The translations under genes were made by a program, and so were the position numbers. Of a DNA stretch of 64,000 nucleotides, positions 27,299-35,322 are shown piece by piece. The first letter of the stretch is position 1. Every line of letters starts with the position of its first letter. The notes beneath the pieces are model-generated. The model searched no databases, had not been told where the DNA came from, and saw only the letters and a program-made list of their open reading frames with translations. The DNA comes from Longimicrobiaceae bacterium. Lineage in GTDB: Bacteria > Gemmatimonadota > Gemmatimonadetes > Longimicrobiales > Longimicrobiaceae. The stretch covers positions 186,001 through 250,000 of the forward strand of contig DASVBS010000060.1 in the NCBI GenBank assembly GCA_036375715.1, in the 5' to 3' direction.

Positions 27299-28902
27299 GC
27301 GAAGTCGCGGGGCGGGGCGAAGGTCTCCTTGACGGTGCGGGCGTTCACCCACCGATACAGGTTGATGATGGAGCCGGCCTTGTCGTTCGTCCCGCTGGCC
27401 CGCCCCCCTCCGAAGGGCTGTTCACCGACCACGGCCCCCGTGGGCTTATCGTTGATGTAGAAGTTGCCCGCCGCGTGTCGCAGCGCGACGTGCGCCTCGC
27501 GAAGCGCCCGCCGATCGTTGGCGAAGACCGCGCCGGTGAGCCCATAGGGCGAAGTCCGATCGACGAGCTCGAGGGTCTCGCTCCAGCGGGCGTCGGGATA
27601 GACGTACACGGCCACCACCGGGCCGAAAACCTCCTCCTGCATCAACCGGTACCCCGGGTCAGTCACCCGTATCAGCGTCGGCTGGATGAAATACCCGACC
27701 GAGTCGTCCGCTTCGCCTCCGTACAGGATCTCCACCCCGTCCGTTCTGCGAGCGTCTTCGATGTAGCCGACGATCTTGTCGAAGGCGGTTCGGTCGATCA
27801 CCGCGCCCATGAAGTTGCGGAAGTCTCGCACGTCGCCTACCCGCACGCGCTCCAGCATGGAGACGGTGATGTCGCGCACCTGCGGCCACAGCGACTCGGG
27901 GATGTAGACCCGCGAGGCGGCGGAGCATTTCTGCCCCTGGTACTCGTATCCGCCCCGCACGATCGCGGTGCAGAGCGCCTGCGGGTCGGCGCTGGCGTGG
28001 GCTACGATGAAATCCTTCCCACCCGTCTCCCCCACCAGCCGCGGATAGCTCCGATAGGTGGAGATCCGTTCACCCACCTGCTGCCAGATGTTCTGGAACA
28101 CGCGGGTCGAGCCGGTGAAATGGATTCCTGCGAGCTCCGGGCTCGAGGTCAGCACTCGGGTGATCGCCACCGGATCGCCGGGAACGAAGTTGATCACTCC
28201 CGGCGGAAGGCCCGCCTCTTCCAACAGCTTGACGATGTAGTAGCCGCTCAGCATCGCCTTGTCAGACGGCTTCCAGACCACCGTGTTGCCCATCAGAGCT
28301 GGCGCGGTGGGCAGGTTCCCCGCGATGGCCGTGAAGTTGAACGGCGTCACCGCATAGACGAACCCCTCGAGCGGCCGGTAATCCAGATGGTTCCAGGTGC
28401 CGCGCAACGAGTTCGGCTGGTCCTCGAACATCTGGCGGGCGAAGTGCACGTTGAAGCGCCAGAAGTCGATCAGCTCGCAGGCGCTGTCGATCTCCGCCTG
28501 GTGAGCCGTCTTGCTCTGGCCGAGCATGGTCGCGGCGTTCAGGATCGGACGCCACCGGGTGGAAAGGAGCTCCGCCGCGCGCAGAAACACCGCTGCGCGG
28601 TCCTCCCACCCCCAGCTCGCCCATTCCCGCTGGGCGGTGAGCGCAGCTTCCACCGCACGCTGCGCTTCCGCCTCACCCGCGCGGTGCCACGTTGCCAGCT
28701 CGTGCGCGTGCGCATGAGGCATCACGGCCCGACCGAGATCGCCGGTGCGGACCTCCTCCCCGCCGATGATCAGCGGAATGTCGAGGTGCTCACCCGCCAT
28801 CCGGTCCAGCGCGGCCTTCAGTGCGTCACGCTGGGGCGTGCCTGGCGCATAGCTGTTCACCGGCTCGTTCACCGGTATCGGAAGCTTGGGAATGCTACTC
28901 AT
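27274..28902 (-). CDS. pruA: L-glutamate gamma-semialdehyde dehydrogenase (PruA/RocA type)
   Basis: An NAD-dependent ALDH that oxidises glutamate semialdehyde to glutamate in proline and arginine breakdown. The 542-residue protein has the ALDH landmarks AVTPFNFTAIAGNLPTAPAL, WKPSDKAML, GIHFTGSTRVF, LVGETGGKD (catalytic Glu) and GGYEYQGQKCSAASRVYIP (catalytic Cys), with EEVFGPVVAVYVY. The length and IGGEEVRTG region fit the mitochondrial-type P5C dehydrogenase. A GAGGAGAG ribosome site precedes ATG 28902. No proline dehydrogenase is adjacent; the tail overlaps the zincin gene. Confidence 0.9.
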   Translation of the reverse strand: MSSIPKLPIPVNEPVNSYAPGTPQRDALKAALDRMAGEHLDIPLIIGGEEVRTGDLGRAVMPHAHAHELATWHRAGEAEAQRAVEAALTAQREWASWGWEDRAAVFLRAAELLSTRWRPILNAATMLGQSKTAHQAEIDSACELIDFWRFNVHFARQMFEDQPNSLRGTWNHLDYRPLEGFVYAVTPFNFTAIAGNLPTAPALMGNTVVWKPSDKAMLSGYYIVKLLEEAGLPPGVINFVPGDPVAITRVLTSSPELAGIHFTGSTRVFQNIWQQVGERISTYRSYPRLVGETGGKDFIVAHASADPQALCTAIVRGGYEYQGQKCSAASRVYIPESLWPQVRDITVSMLERVRVGDVRDFRNFMGAVIDRTAFDKIVGYIEDARRTDGVEILYGGEADDSVGYFIQPTLIRVTDPGYRLMQEEVFGPVVAVYVYPDARWSETLELVDRTSPYGLTGAVFANDRRALREAHVALRHAAGNFYINDKPTGAVVGEQPFGGGRASGTNDKAGSIINLYRWVNARTVKETFAPPRDFAYPFMAEE

Positions 28903-29019
28903 CGGCTCTCCTCATTCGAACAGAGGCGGCCCCAGAGGTCGGCCCGGGGCGCACGCCCTCAGGGACTCGTGCGAATGGCCCTAAACCTTGCAAGGAACGG
29001 GCTTCGGGGATCCGTAAAC

Positions 29020-29049
29020 TTGACCTCCGGGGCCTGTCGAGGCTAGATT
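29020..29049 (+). promoter_or_regulatory. Predicted promoter of nfu, implying a leaderless mRNA
   Basis: TTGACC (29020-29025) and TAGATT (29044-29049) are spaced 18 nt apart. The -10 box ends 7 nt before the ATG at 29057, so transcription would begin at or next to the start codon, and no ribosome-binding site is present. Confidence 0.5.
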
Positions 29050-29056
29050 TCACGCC

Positions 29057-29317
29057 ATGATCAACCCGCTTCCCCCGGCCGAAGCGCCAGCCAGCCTTCG
29101 AGATCGGATCGAGAGCACGCTCGACACGATCCGCCCGGCACTGCAGATCGACGGCGGCGACGTGGAATTCGTCAGCCTGGATGAGGATGGTGTCCTTCAA
29201 CTCCGTCTGACCGGGGCGTGTGGCGCGTGTCCGATCTCCTCGTTGACGGTGAAGCGTGGCATCGAGCGGCGGATCCGGGCGATGGTCCCCGAAGTGAGCG
29301 AAGTCCAGGCGGTCTGA
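29057..29317 (+). CDS. NifU C-terminal domain (Nfu) Fe-S carrier
   Basis: An 86-residue one-domain Nfu protein that carries a [4Fe-4S] cluster between two subunits and hands it to apoproteins. Signatures are IRPALQIDGGDVEFVSLDE, then LTGACGACPISSLTVKRGIE with the CxxC cluster ligands, and a helix to VPEVSEVQAV. It is divergent from pruA and is followed by a strong terminator, so it is a single-gene transcript upstream of the related Fe-S carrier mrp. The start codon lies only 7 nt after a -10 box (leaderless). Confidence 0.9.
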   Translation: MINPLPPAEAPASLRDRIESTLDTIRPALQIDGGDVEFVSLDEDGVLQLRLTGACGACPISSLTVKRGIERRIRAMVPEVSEVQAV

Positions 29318-29346
29318 TCCGCTTTGCAAGTCCAGCTTCACCTTGC

Positions 29347-29380
29347 CGCCGGCGCTCTGGAGCGCCGGCGTTTTGCTTTG
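29347..29380 (+). terminator. Intrinsic terminator after nfu
   Basis: A perfect 10-bp stem, CGCCGGCGCT (29347-29356) with AGCGCCGGCG (29361-29370), has a CTGG loop and is followed by TTTTGCTTTG. Confidence 0.85.
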
Positions 29381-29475
29381 TCCTGTAGCGCTGTTAGCTT
29401 CCCCTCGACCGCAGCGGGGTCCCGACGGTCGGGCGATCGTCGGCGCGTTCGCTTTCGAATGAAGGTATCACATAG

Positions 29476-30588
29476 ATGAACCCCACGGGTGAACAGCTCC
29501 TGCGCCGTGTCGCAGCCGCCCTGACGCAGGTTCGCGATGCGCGCGGCGAGGACGTGGTCTCGACGGGTCGCGTTCGGGACCTCCAGGCCAGCGAAGACGG
29601 CATGGTGCGCTTCCGATTCGCCCTCCAGGCCGAGGATCCGGGCACGCTGGTCCGGTCGGCCAGGGCGGCGGCGGAGGCGGTCGAGGGTGTGCGGAAGGTG
29701 AAGATCGATGTGGCCCTTCCCGCCGCCGGAGGTCCGACGCGGCGCGGGCCGGCGGTTCCCAAGCCCGGCCTGAAGCCGGGGACGGTGCCCGCTCCGAAGC
29801 CGGCCGCGCGGCTACGCGCGAACTTCGATCGGGTGATCGCGGTCAGCTCGGGGAAGGGGGGTGTGGGCAAGAGCACGGTGGCCGTGAACCTGGCGGCGGC
29901 ACTCGGAGCGAACGGCCGCCGGGTTGGCCTCCTGGACGCCGACATCTACGGTCCCAACGTGCCCACCATGCTGGGTGAGCACCGTCGACCACGCGTCACC
30001 GGGAGCAAGGGGGCGGAGAAGATCGAGCCCCTGGAGGTACACGGCATCCGCATCATGAGCCTGGGACTGCTGCTGGAGGAGGCGCAGCCGGCCATCATGC
30101 GCGGTCCCATGATCTCCGGGATCCTGAAGCAGTTCCTGGAGCAGGTCGAGTGGGGAAAGCTGGATCTGCTGGTGGTCGACATGCCGCCCGGCACCGGCGA
30201 CGCGCAGCTCTCGCTGGCTCAGACGGTGGACGTCGACGGAGCCGTCATGGTGACCACACCGCAGGACGTCTCCACCGGCGACGTTCGCCGCGCCATCAAG
30301 ATGTTCGAGCGGGTGAACACGCCGGTGCTCGGTGTGGTGGAGAACATGGCGGGGTTCGTCTGTCCCTGCTGCGGCACTGAGTACGACCTCTTCGGGCGCG
30401 GCGGCGGCGAGGAGCTCGCGCGCGTCGCCGAGGTGCCGTTCCTCGGTCGGATTCCGCTCGAGATGGCGGTTCGCGAGGGGGGCGATACGGGCCACCCCAC
30501 CGTCCTCGCCTCGCCCGACTCCGCGGCCGGCAGGGCGCTGCGCGAGATTGCGGATCGGGTGGCGAGCGCGTTGGAAGCGCGGGGGTGA
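29476..30588 (+). CDS. mrp: Mrp/ApbC-type iron-sulfur cluster carrier ATPase
   Basis: Mrp is a deviant-Walker P-loop ATPase that delivers Fe-S clusters. The 370-residue protein has an N-terminal MIP18/DUF59 domain (about 1-85), a short Pro/Arg linker, and the ATPase: VSSGKGGVGKSTVAVNLA, LLDADIYGPNVPTMLG, VVDMPPGTGDAQLS and the cluster cysteines in GFVCPCCGTEYD. Start ATG 29476. Together with nfu it forms a local Fe-S group next to the iron operon. No partner is overlapping, and element D with a terminator follows. Confidence 0.93.
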   Translation: MNPTGEQLLRRVAAALTQVRDARGEDVVSTGRVRDLQASEDGMVRFRFALQAEDPGTLVRSARAAAEAVEGVRKVKIDVALPAAGGPTRRGPAVPKPGLKPGTVPAPKPAARLRANFDRVIAVSSGKGGVGKSTVAVNLAAALGANGRRVGLLDADIYGPNVPTMLGEHRRPRVTGSKGAEKIEPLEVHGIRIMSLGLLLEEAQPAIMRGPMISGILKQFLEQVEWGKLDLLVVDMPPGTGDAQLSLAQTVDVDGAVMVTTPQDVSTGDVRRAIKMFERVNTPVLGVVENMAGFVCPCCGTEYDLFGRGGGEELARVAEVPFLGRIPLEMAVREGGDTGHPTVLASPDSAAGRALREIADRVASALEARG

Positions 30589-30591
30589 GGC

Positions 30592-30820
30592 GGTATCGGT
30601 TATCGGTCATTATCGGTTATCCGTTATCCGTTATCCGCTCCGACGAGTGAGTCGGCTTCAATCCGCGAGAGTCGGACAGCAGGCGAATAGAAAAGGACTG
30701 GCCACTCCGGAGCGGTGACCGGTCCTTTTTCTTACTGGACTGTGCGTCGAGGCCAGATTGCAGGTCCGAACGGATAACCGACAACGGATAACGGATAACG
30801 AATAACGTACAACGGCTAAC
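30592..30820. repeat. Inverted GTTATCC/GGATAAC element D between convergent genes
   Basis: The left arm, 30592-30637, ends in three perfect GTTATCC units at 30616-30636 after diverged GTTATCG units. The right arm, 30771-30820, has GGATAAC at 30772, 30786 and 30793 with diverged copies around them. GTTATCC differs from the GTAATTC unit of elements A, B and E at two of seven bases, and the arm order is reversed. A terminator lies in the middle. The 238-nt gap has no gene. Confidence 0.8.
30691..30732. terminator. Bidirectional intrinsic terminator inside element D
   Basis: AAAAGGAC (30691-30698) pairs with GTCCTTTT (30722-30729), with a further near-complementary inner stem and a T5 run at 30726-30730. 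The 5' A run and 3' T run would terminate both mrp (forward) and the small membrane gene (reverse). Confidence 0.75.
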
Positions 30821-30826
30821 CCCCTC

Positions 30827-31066
30827 TCACTCCCCATCCAACCACTTCTGGTCCGACGCGCTGAGCCGGTGGTGGTGGCACCGGGAGCGGCCGACCAGCT
30901 TCAGCACGAGCCAGCCGACCACCAGGAGTGGGAGCACCTTGAACAGGAGGAAGGCAATACCCCCGAAGACCAGCGAGAAGACGAAGCCCAGCACCGTGAA
31001 GATCATCCACAGCGCGACGACCCCGACAAGGCCGATGGCCAGCAAGGTCAGAATTGCAGTCAGCAT
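30827..31066 (-). CDS. Small hydrophobic membrane protein, last gene of the sigma operon
   Basis: A 79-residue protein, almost entirely hydrophobic from residues 1 to 60 (two helices), with a short basic tail SRCHHHRLSASDQKWLDGE. No family is recognised. It lies 49 nt after the toast-rack gene on the same strand and probably ends the ECF sigma operon. The CHHH group could bind a metal, but this is only a suggestion. The ribosome site before ATG 31066 is weak, and no shorter alternative start keeps both helices. Confidence 0.6.
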   Translation of the reverse strand: MLTAILTLLAIGLVGVVALWMIFTVLGFVFSLVFGGIAFLLFKVLPLLVVGWLVLKLVGRSRCHHHRLSASDQKWLDGE

Positions 31067-31115
31067 CGTTTGATCCTTCGTTGCACCGTTTGCCGGCGGA
31101 CAGTCCCCACCGGGA

Positions 31116-31976
31116 TCAGTCGATCCACTCGATTTCCACTGCGCCGAACGCCGCCTCCACGTCGACCGTCAGCTGATGGGAGGCGCTATTCCAATTGTCG
31201 CTGAAGTAGGCATCGTCGCGACGCTGGAACCCTTCCGCGTCGAAGCTGGTCAGGAACGAGCTGCGATCGATCCGCACCCCGAGGCTTCGCGGGAAGCGCA
31301 GCACCACCTCGCCCATACCCATCTGCACATGTGCCGTCGCGTTGCGGTTCCAGGCACCGCTGAAGTCCAGCGTCGTGGAGCCCACGCCTCCCTGAAATAC
31401 GAGCTCCTCGGCGCGGAGGTTTCCGAGCCCCACCACGTTCAGCTCCGCCGCGCCGGCCTTCAGCTCCACCCGCCTCGCTGCGATGGGATTGGGCGTGCCG
31501 ATGCGCAGGGTGGTCTCACTGGCACCCGTTTCGAGCTGGAGATTCTGGATGCGCAGTCCGCCCAGATCCATCTCCGCCGAACCCGCACCGAAATGTAGCC
31601 CGAGATCCAGGGGCACCCGATCGGTCAGCTCGATCTCTGCTTTCGATTTCTCGTGGTCCGGACCTCCGCGACGATGAAAGCGCGAGCCGAGCTCCAGCAC
31701 GCGCCGGGCAGTATCGAATTCCGCCACGGGGGAGACCCGCTCCGCGTCGTAGCGCATCTCCATGCGATAGAGTAGATCCTGATCCTGCAGCGGCCGGACC
31801 TCCAGAGTGCCAGCACCGTACTCCACTTCCACCGTCAGGGGCTCTTCGTCCCAGAGCTGACGCGACGAGGTGAGCGTCCGCATCGTCTGCCCGTGCAGGG
31901 CGGCCGCGTGCGTGGCGGCAGTGAAAGCGATCGCGGCCGCCACCAGCAGGCGGCCGCGCCGACGCATGTCAGACAT
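31116..31976 (-). CDS. Secreted DUF4097/LiaF-like ('toast-rack') adhesin protein
   Basis: A 286-residue protein with a signal peptide (about residues 1-29, ending HAAALHGQ). The rest is beta-repeat-rich: VEVEYGAGTLEVRPL, LGLHFGAGSAEMDLGGL, ELKAGAAELNVVGLG, FQGGVGSTTLDFSG. The recurring G-A-G-x-x-E/L turn is typical of toast-rack folds of DUF4097/LiaF-like proteins linked to envelope-stress regulators. ATG at 31976 overlaps the upstream gene's stop by 8 nt; ATG 31967 is also possible. Its function is unknown, and the operon context points to envelope sensing. Confidence 0.6.
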   Translation of the reverse strand: MSDMRRRGRLLVAAAIAFTAATHAAALHGQTMRTLTSSRQLWDEEPLTVEVEYGAGTLEVRPLQDQDLLYRMEMRYDAERVSPVAEFDTARRVLELGSRFHRRGGPDHEKSKAEIELTDRVPLDLGLHFGAGSAEMDLGGLRIQNLQLETGASETTLRIGTPNPIAARRVELKAGAAELNVVGLGNLRAEELVFQGGVGSTTLDFSGAWNRNATAHVQMGMGEVVLRFPRSLGVRIDRSSFLTSFDAEGFQRRDDAYFSDNWNSASHQLTVDVEAAFGAVEIEWID

Positions 31977-33150
31977 CCGAACCCCGTGGCGTGGTGTCGT
32001 CCTCGAAGAGCGGATCCGGCTCGAGCGGCGCATCCGTCGGCGCGGGTTGGATGAAGCCGCGTTGCGTACCGAACCGGGAGAGAATCACGGCGCCGAAACC
32101 GATCGTGGTCGCGATCCAGATTGCCACCCAGGTCACCAGCTTGAGCAGCACTCCGATGAAGTTGAGGAAGCCGGTCATCGAGATCAGGTCCGCGGCCAGC
32201 AGGGGCGCCAGCAGCATCCCCAACCCGGTGAAGAGATAGGCGTACGAGTTCCGGTACCGTAGGTCGTAGACGTCACGCCGCTGCTCGGCGGTGCGCTCCC
32301 CCAGGGCGTGTGCGGCCGCCAGCAACCCGAAAGCCGCCGCCGCCGCAATGGCGAGCGGATACAGTGGCACCGCCACCAGGAGGAAAGGAATGCCGATGAT
32401 CGAAACGGCCAGCGCCACCACCAGCACCACGAAGGCCGGGACGACCAGGAAGAGTGCCGCCAGTCCGACTCCTCCGGCCCGCACGGTCGACGTCCGGATC
32501 GTGTCGCTCACCGTCTCCAGGTAACGCTGCCCGTAGAAGATCAGCAGCGATCCCACACCGGCGAGCACCAGGCCGAAAGCAAGGGTGCTCAGGATCCCCG
32601 CAAAGCCGTGCCGGATCGAGCGGAACAAGCCGAAGTCGTGATCCCGCTCGAAGTGCCGTCCTTCGTGATCAGCAATCTCGAAGTTCCTGCCTCGCGGCCC
32701 GGGGATCGCGAGAGCCTCTTCGAGCCCCTCGATATCGCCGCTCACCACCCTCATCTCACCGCGCACCCGGCCGCCGTTCTGCACGATCTCCCCGCCGGTA
32801 ACCACGGCGTTGCCGAGCACCGATCCGGTGCTCTCCAGCACCAGGTCGCCGCCGACCACGACCGCGTCACCCCTGATCTCTCCCTCGACGTGCAGGTCGC
32901 CACCGACCACCACCAGGTCATCGACCGACTCGCCGGGCGCGACCGTGTGATCGCCGGTGATCACGGCGCTCGGACGCCGCTCCTCCCCGAGCGGGGCGGG
33001 TGCCGCCTGCTGCTGCGGGACCATTGCAGCGGAAGACGGGGCCGGCGGTGCCGGGGCCTGGCTCTCCTGGGCGGAGGCGGCGCGCGTCAGGCCAGGACAG
33101 GCGAGAAGCGCGGCCAGCAGGATGACCGTCCTCAGGCGTTCAGTTCGCAT
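31969..33150 (-). CDS. Polymer-forming (bactofilin-like) membrane protein
   Basis: A 393-residue protein with a signal peptide (to about residue 27) and a low-complexity Ala/Pro/Gln linker. A right-handed beta-repeat region follows (VDDLVVVGGDLHVEGEIRGD, VVVGGDLVLESTGSVLG, VVTGGEIVQNGGRVRGE), the repeat type of bactofilin-like polymer proteins. The C-terminal half has about four membrane helices. It is flanked by anti-sigma and toast-rack genes and overlaps both by a few nucleotides. The combination of secreted beta-solenoid and membrane anchor suggests an envelope sensor or scaffold, which is inference. Confidence 0.65.
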   Translation of the reverse strand: MRTERLRTVILLAALLACPGLTRAASAQESQAPAPPAPSSAAMVPQQQAAPAPLGEERRPSAVITGDHTVAPGESVDDLVVVGGDLHVEGEIRGDAVVVGGDLVLESTGSVLGNAVVTGGEIVQNGGRVRGEMRVVSGDIEGLEEALAIPGPRGRNFEIADHEGRHFERDHDFGLFRSIRHGFAGILSTLAFGLVLAGVGSLLIFYGQRYLETVSDTIRTSTVRAGGVGLAALFLVVPAFVVLVVALAVSIIGIPFLLVAVPLYPLAIAAAAAFGLLAAAHALGERTAEQRRDVYDLRYRNSYAYLFTGLGMLLAPLLAADLISMTGFLNFIGVLLKLVTWVAIWIATTIGFGAVILSRFGTQRGFIQPAPTDAPLEPDPLFEDDTTPRGSDV

Positions 33151-33787
33151 AAGTCACGTTTCCGGTCGGCGTGCGGACCAGCCGAACGAGCGACCACGCG
33201 GAGAGCGGGATCGCGACGGCCAGGATGATGAGCGCGACGATCAATGCGATGGCGGGGACACTCAGCACCATCTGGTAGACTCCCTGGAGCCATCCCGGGA
33301 CCCCGACCTGCGTTCCCCAAGTCGCCAGGGTGGCGCCGATGTCCAGGATGAACGAGCGGATCTGGGTCCAGGTCCAGCCAGCCACCGCGCCCGCGGTGAG
33401 CACAGGACTGTTGGCCACCCAGATCGCAACCCCCAACAACGGCAGCATCGGGGCGAGCAACGCCGTAATCAGCAGCGTCCACCCGCGACGGGATTCCGGC
33501 CGCCAGTGCCTCACCCAGGCGAAGACGGGGCTGGCCCGCGGTGAGACCCGGACTCTTGCCATGACCTCGTCGGCGAACCCGGGCGAAGGCGCAAAACGCG
33601 GGAGCGCCGCAAGCGCTTCGATGAGCGCCTTCGACGCTTCCAGCTTGCTGGCGCAGAGCGAGCACGTCGCCAGGTGCGCCTCGGCTTTGACCAGTTCCTC
33701 CCCGGTCAGGAAGCCGTCGGCGAGCTGCTCGATCGCCGCGTCGGTCAGGTGTGCCACGGTGTTAGGCACGGATCCTCTCCCGGGCAT
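33140..33787 (-). CDS. Membrane anti-sigma factor with zinc-finger-like N-terminus
   Basis: A 215-residue protein. Its N-terminus has EAHLATCSLCASKLEASK (HxxxCxxC), the ASD/zf-HC2 sigma-binding module, and two predicted membrane helices follow in the C-terminal half (around 105-125 and 180-200). It is immediately downstream of the ECF sigma gene with a 48-nt gap and overlaps the bactofilin-like gene by 11 nt. It probably sequesters the sigma factor until an envelope signal arrives. No protease site can be seen from sequence. Confidence 0.75.
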   Translation of the reverse strand: MPGRGSVPNTVAHLTDAAIEQLADGFLTGEELVKAEAHLATCSLCASKLEASKALIEALAALPRFAPSPGFADEVMARVRVSPRASPVFAWVRHWRPESRRGWTLLITALLAPMLPLLGVAIWVANSPVLTAGAVAGWTWTQIRSFILDIGATLATWGTQVGVPGWLQGVYQMVLSVPAIALIVALIILAVAIPLSAWSLVRLVRTPTGNVTYAN

Positions 33788-33835
33788 GAGGTGCTACGTT
33801 CATGTGCAACCCTACGAAAAGCTTACGCATCGGTT

Positions 33836-34447
33836 TCAGGTGTTGATTCGCAAATGCGCAAGCGTCTCCCTCAGCTCCCCGCGCGCCCGGTGGATGTAGG
33901 TCTTCACCGTGCCGAGGGGGATCCCCATGATTTCGGCAATTTCCTCGTACGGGCGCCCTTCTACGTGGCGCAGGAGGATGGCCGTTCGGTACTCGGGCCG
34001 CAGCTCCCCGATGGCGCGCTCGATCTCCTGCCCGAGCTCCTTCGCCTCGAGAAACTCTTCCGGGTTTTCGTCACGCGACTCCACCGTGATCCGCGTCGCG
34101 TCGATCTCGTCCTGCGTCGAGGCGTTGCGGGAGCCGTCTAGCGAGACGGTCTCGAGATCTTTCTTGCGGATCGCGTCGATCGTCAGGTTGCTCGCGATCT
34201 TGAAGATCCAGCTCGAGAACTTGTACTTCGGGTTGAAGCTGCCAATGTGGTTGAAGACCTTGACGAACGTCTCCTGCGCCAGGTCTTCGGCCCTCTCCCG
34301 ATCGCGCACCATCCGATAGATGAGCGAGAACACCGGCCGCTGGTAACGGTCGAGCAGCTCCCGATACGCCTTCTCACTCCCGGAGGCAGCGAGGGCGACG
34401 AGGTCGTGGTCGGTGGCCTGGATGAGTGCCAAATTCAACGATCGCAT
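33836..34447 (-). CDS. ECF (sigma-70 family) sigma factor, RpoE-like
   Basis: A 203-residue ECF-type sigma factor. Region 2 shows VFSLIYRMVRDRERAEDLAQE and TFVKVFNHIGSF, then the region 2.4 stretch SSWIFKIASNLTIDAIRK. Region 4 shows LRHVEGRPYEEIAEIMGIPL and GTVKTYIHRARGELRE. The linker between them (about 100-135) is acidic and long. It is first in a reverse-strand operon with an anti-sigma factor and three envelope proteins. A TGAAAC/CGTA-type promoter lies just upstream, so it may autoregulate. Confidence 0.9.
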   Translation of the reverse strand: MRSLNLALIQATDHDLVALAASGSEKAYRELLDRYQRPVFSLIYRMVRDRERAEDLAQETFVKVFNHIGSFNPKYKFSSWIFKIASNLTIDAIRKKDLETVSLDGSRNASTQDEIDATRITVESRDENPEEFLEAKELGQEIERAIGELRPEYRTAILLRHVEGRPYEEIAEIMGIPLGTVKTYIHRARGELRETLAHLRINT

Positions 34448-34471
34448 TCTCGGTCGCGAGTCGTCCCACCG

Positions 34472-34498
34472 TACGGAGCTCCATTGCGGGAGGTTTCA
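34472..34498 (-). promoter_or_regulatory. Candidate ECF-type autoregulatory promoter
   Basis: On the reverse strand TGAAACCT (34498-34491) and CGTA (34475-34472) are 15 nt apart, close to the -35 (GAAC) and -10 (CGTA/GTC) pattern of many ECF promoters. The sigma start codon is about 25 nt further downstream. Confidence 0.4.
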
Positions 34499-34587
34499 GC
34501 GACCGATGAAGAGCGGCTCGGCTTGCCCCGCCCGGCGCGGGCGGGTAGCTTGCCAGCTCATTTTACCGTACCGACTTGTCCATCGCG

Positions 34588-35322
34588 ATGTCGAACCCAG
34601 ATCGAGCTTCCGTGCTCCCCCCGGCGGAAGAAAAGGCGGACCACGTTCGCCGTATGTTCTCGTCCATCGCGCCGCGGTACGACCTGCTGAATCACCTGCT
34701 CTCGCTCAACGTCGACAAGCTCTGGCGCCGCCGCGCGGTGGATGAGTTGCAGTGGGAGCGGGCCCCGAAGGGAATCTATCTCGACAACTGCGCAGGAACA
34801 CTGGATCTGGCGTGCGAGCTTGCGCGCCGGCCCGGGTTCGCCGGTCGCGTGATCGGCAGCGACTTCACGTTTGCCATGTTGCAGCTCGGGGGGCACAAGA
34901 TCGAGCGGCTGCCCGTGCAGCGCGTGTGCGCCGACGCACTCTCCCTTCCGTACCCCGATGCTACCTTCGACGGTGCCACAGTGGGCTTCGGGGTGCGCAA
35001 CCTGGCCGACCTGGATGCCGGTCTGGCCGAAATGGCGCGGGTGCTCAAGCCCGGTGGACGTCTGGTGATCCTCGAGTTCACCACCCCGTCGTGGCAGCCC
35101 TTCCGCGCTCTCTACTTTCTGTATTTCCGCCGCATCCTCCCCGCCGTGGGGTCGCTGATATCCAGGCACGATTCGGCCTATTCGTACCTGCCCGAATCGG
35201 TGCTGAACTTCCCCGAGCCGCCGCGTCTCGCCGAGATGATGGCGGACGCCGGCTTCGAGTCGGTCGGGTACCGCCGGCTCAGCGGGGGGATCGCGGCGCT
35301 GCACTGGGGGAATCGAGCCTGA
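34588..35322 (+). CDS. Demethylmenaquinone/ubiquinone methyltransferase (MenG/UbiE family)
   Basis: A SAM methyltransferase for the last C-methylation of (mena)quinone. The protein (244 residues from ATG 34588) shows YDLLNHLLSLNVDKLWRRRA near residue 32, the SAM motif IYLDNCAGTLDLACELA (usually DVxxGTGD, here modified), VCADALSLPYPDATFDGATV, VLKPGGRLVILEF and DSAYSYLPESV. A TTG at 34576 would add four residues. It starts the quinone group menG-small-ubiD-ubiA-ubiX. Menaquinone is the likely product, as no ubiquinone hydroxylases are visible, but that is inference. Confidence 0.9.
   Translation: MSNPDRASVLPPAEEKADHVRRMFSSIAPRYDLLNHLLSLNVDKLWRRRAVDELQWERAPKGIYLDNCAGTLDLACELARRPGFAGRVIGSDFTFAMLQLGGHKIERLPVQRVCADALSLPYPDATFDGATVGFGVRNLADLDAGLAEMARVLKPGGRLVILEFTTPSWQPFRALYFLYFRRILPAVGSLISRHDSAYSYLPESVLNFPEPPRLAEMMADAGFESVGYRRLSGGIAALHWGNRA

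Noticed and set aside
33330-33899. Forward reading frame over the anti-sigma gene
   Set aside because: No homology; it lies entirely within the reverse-strand operon.
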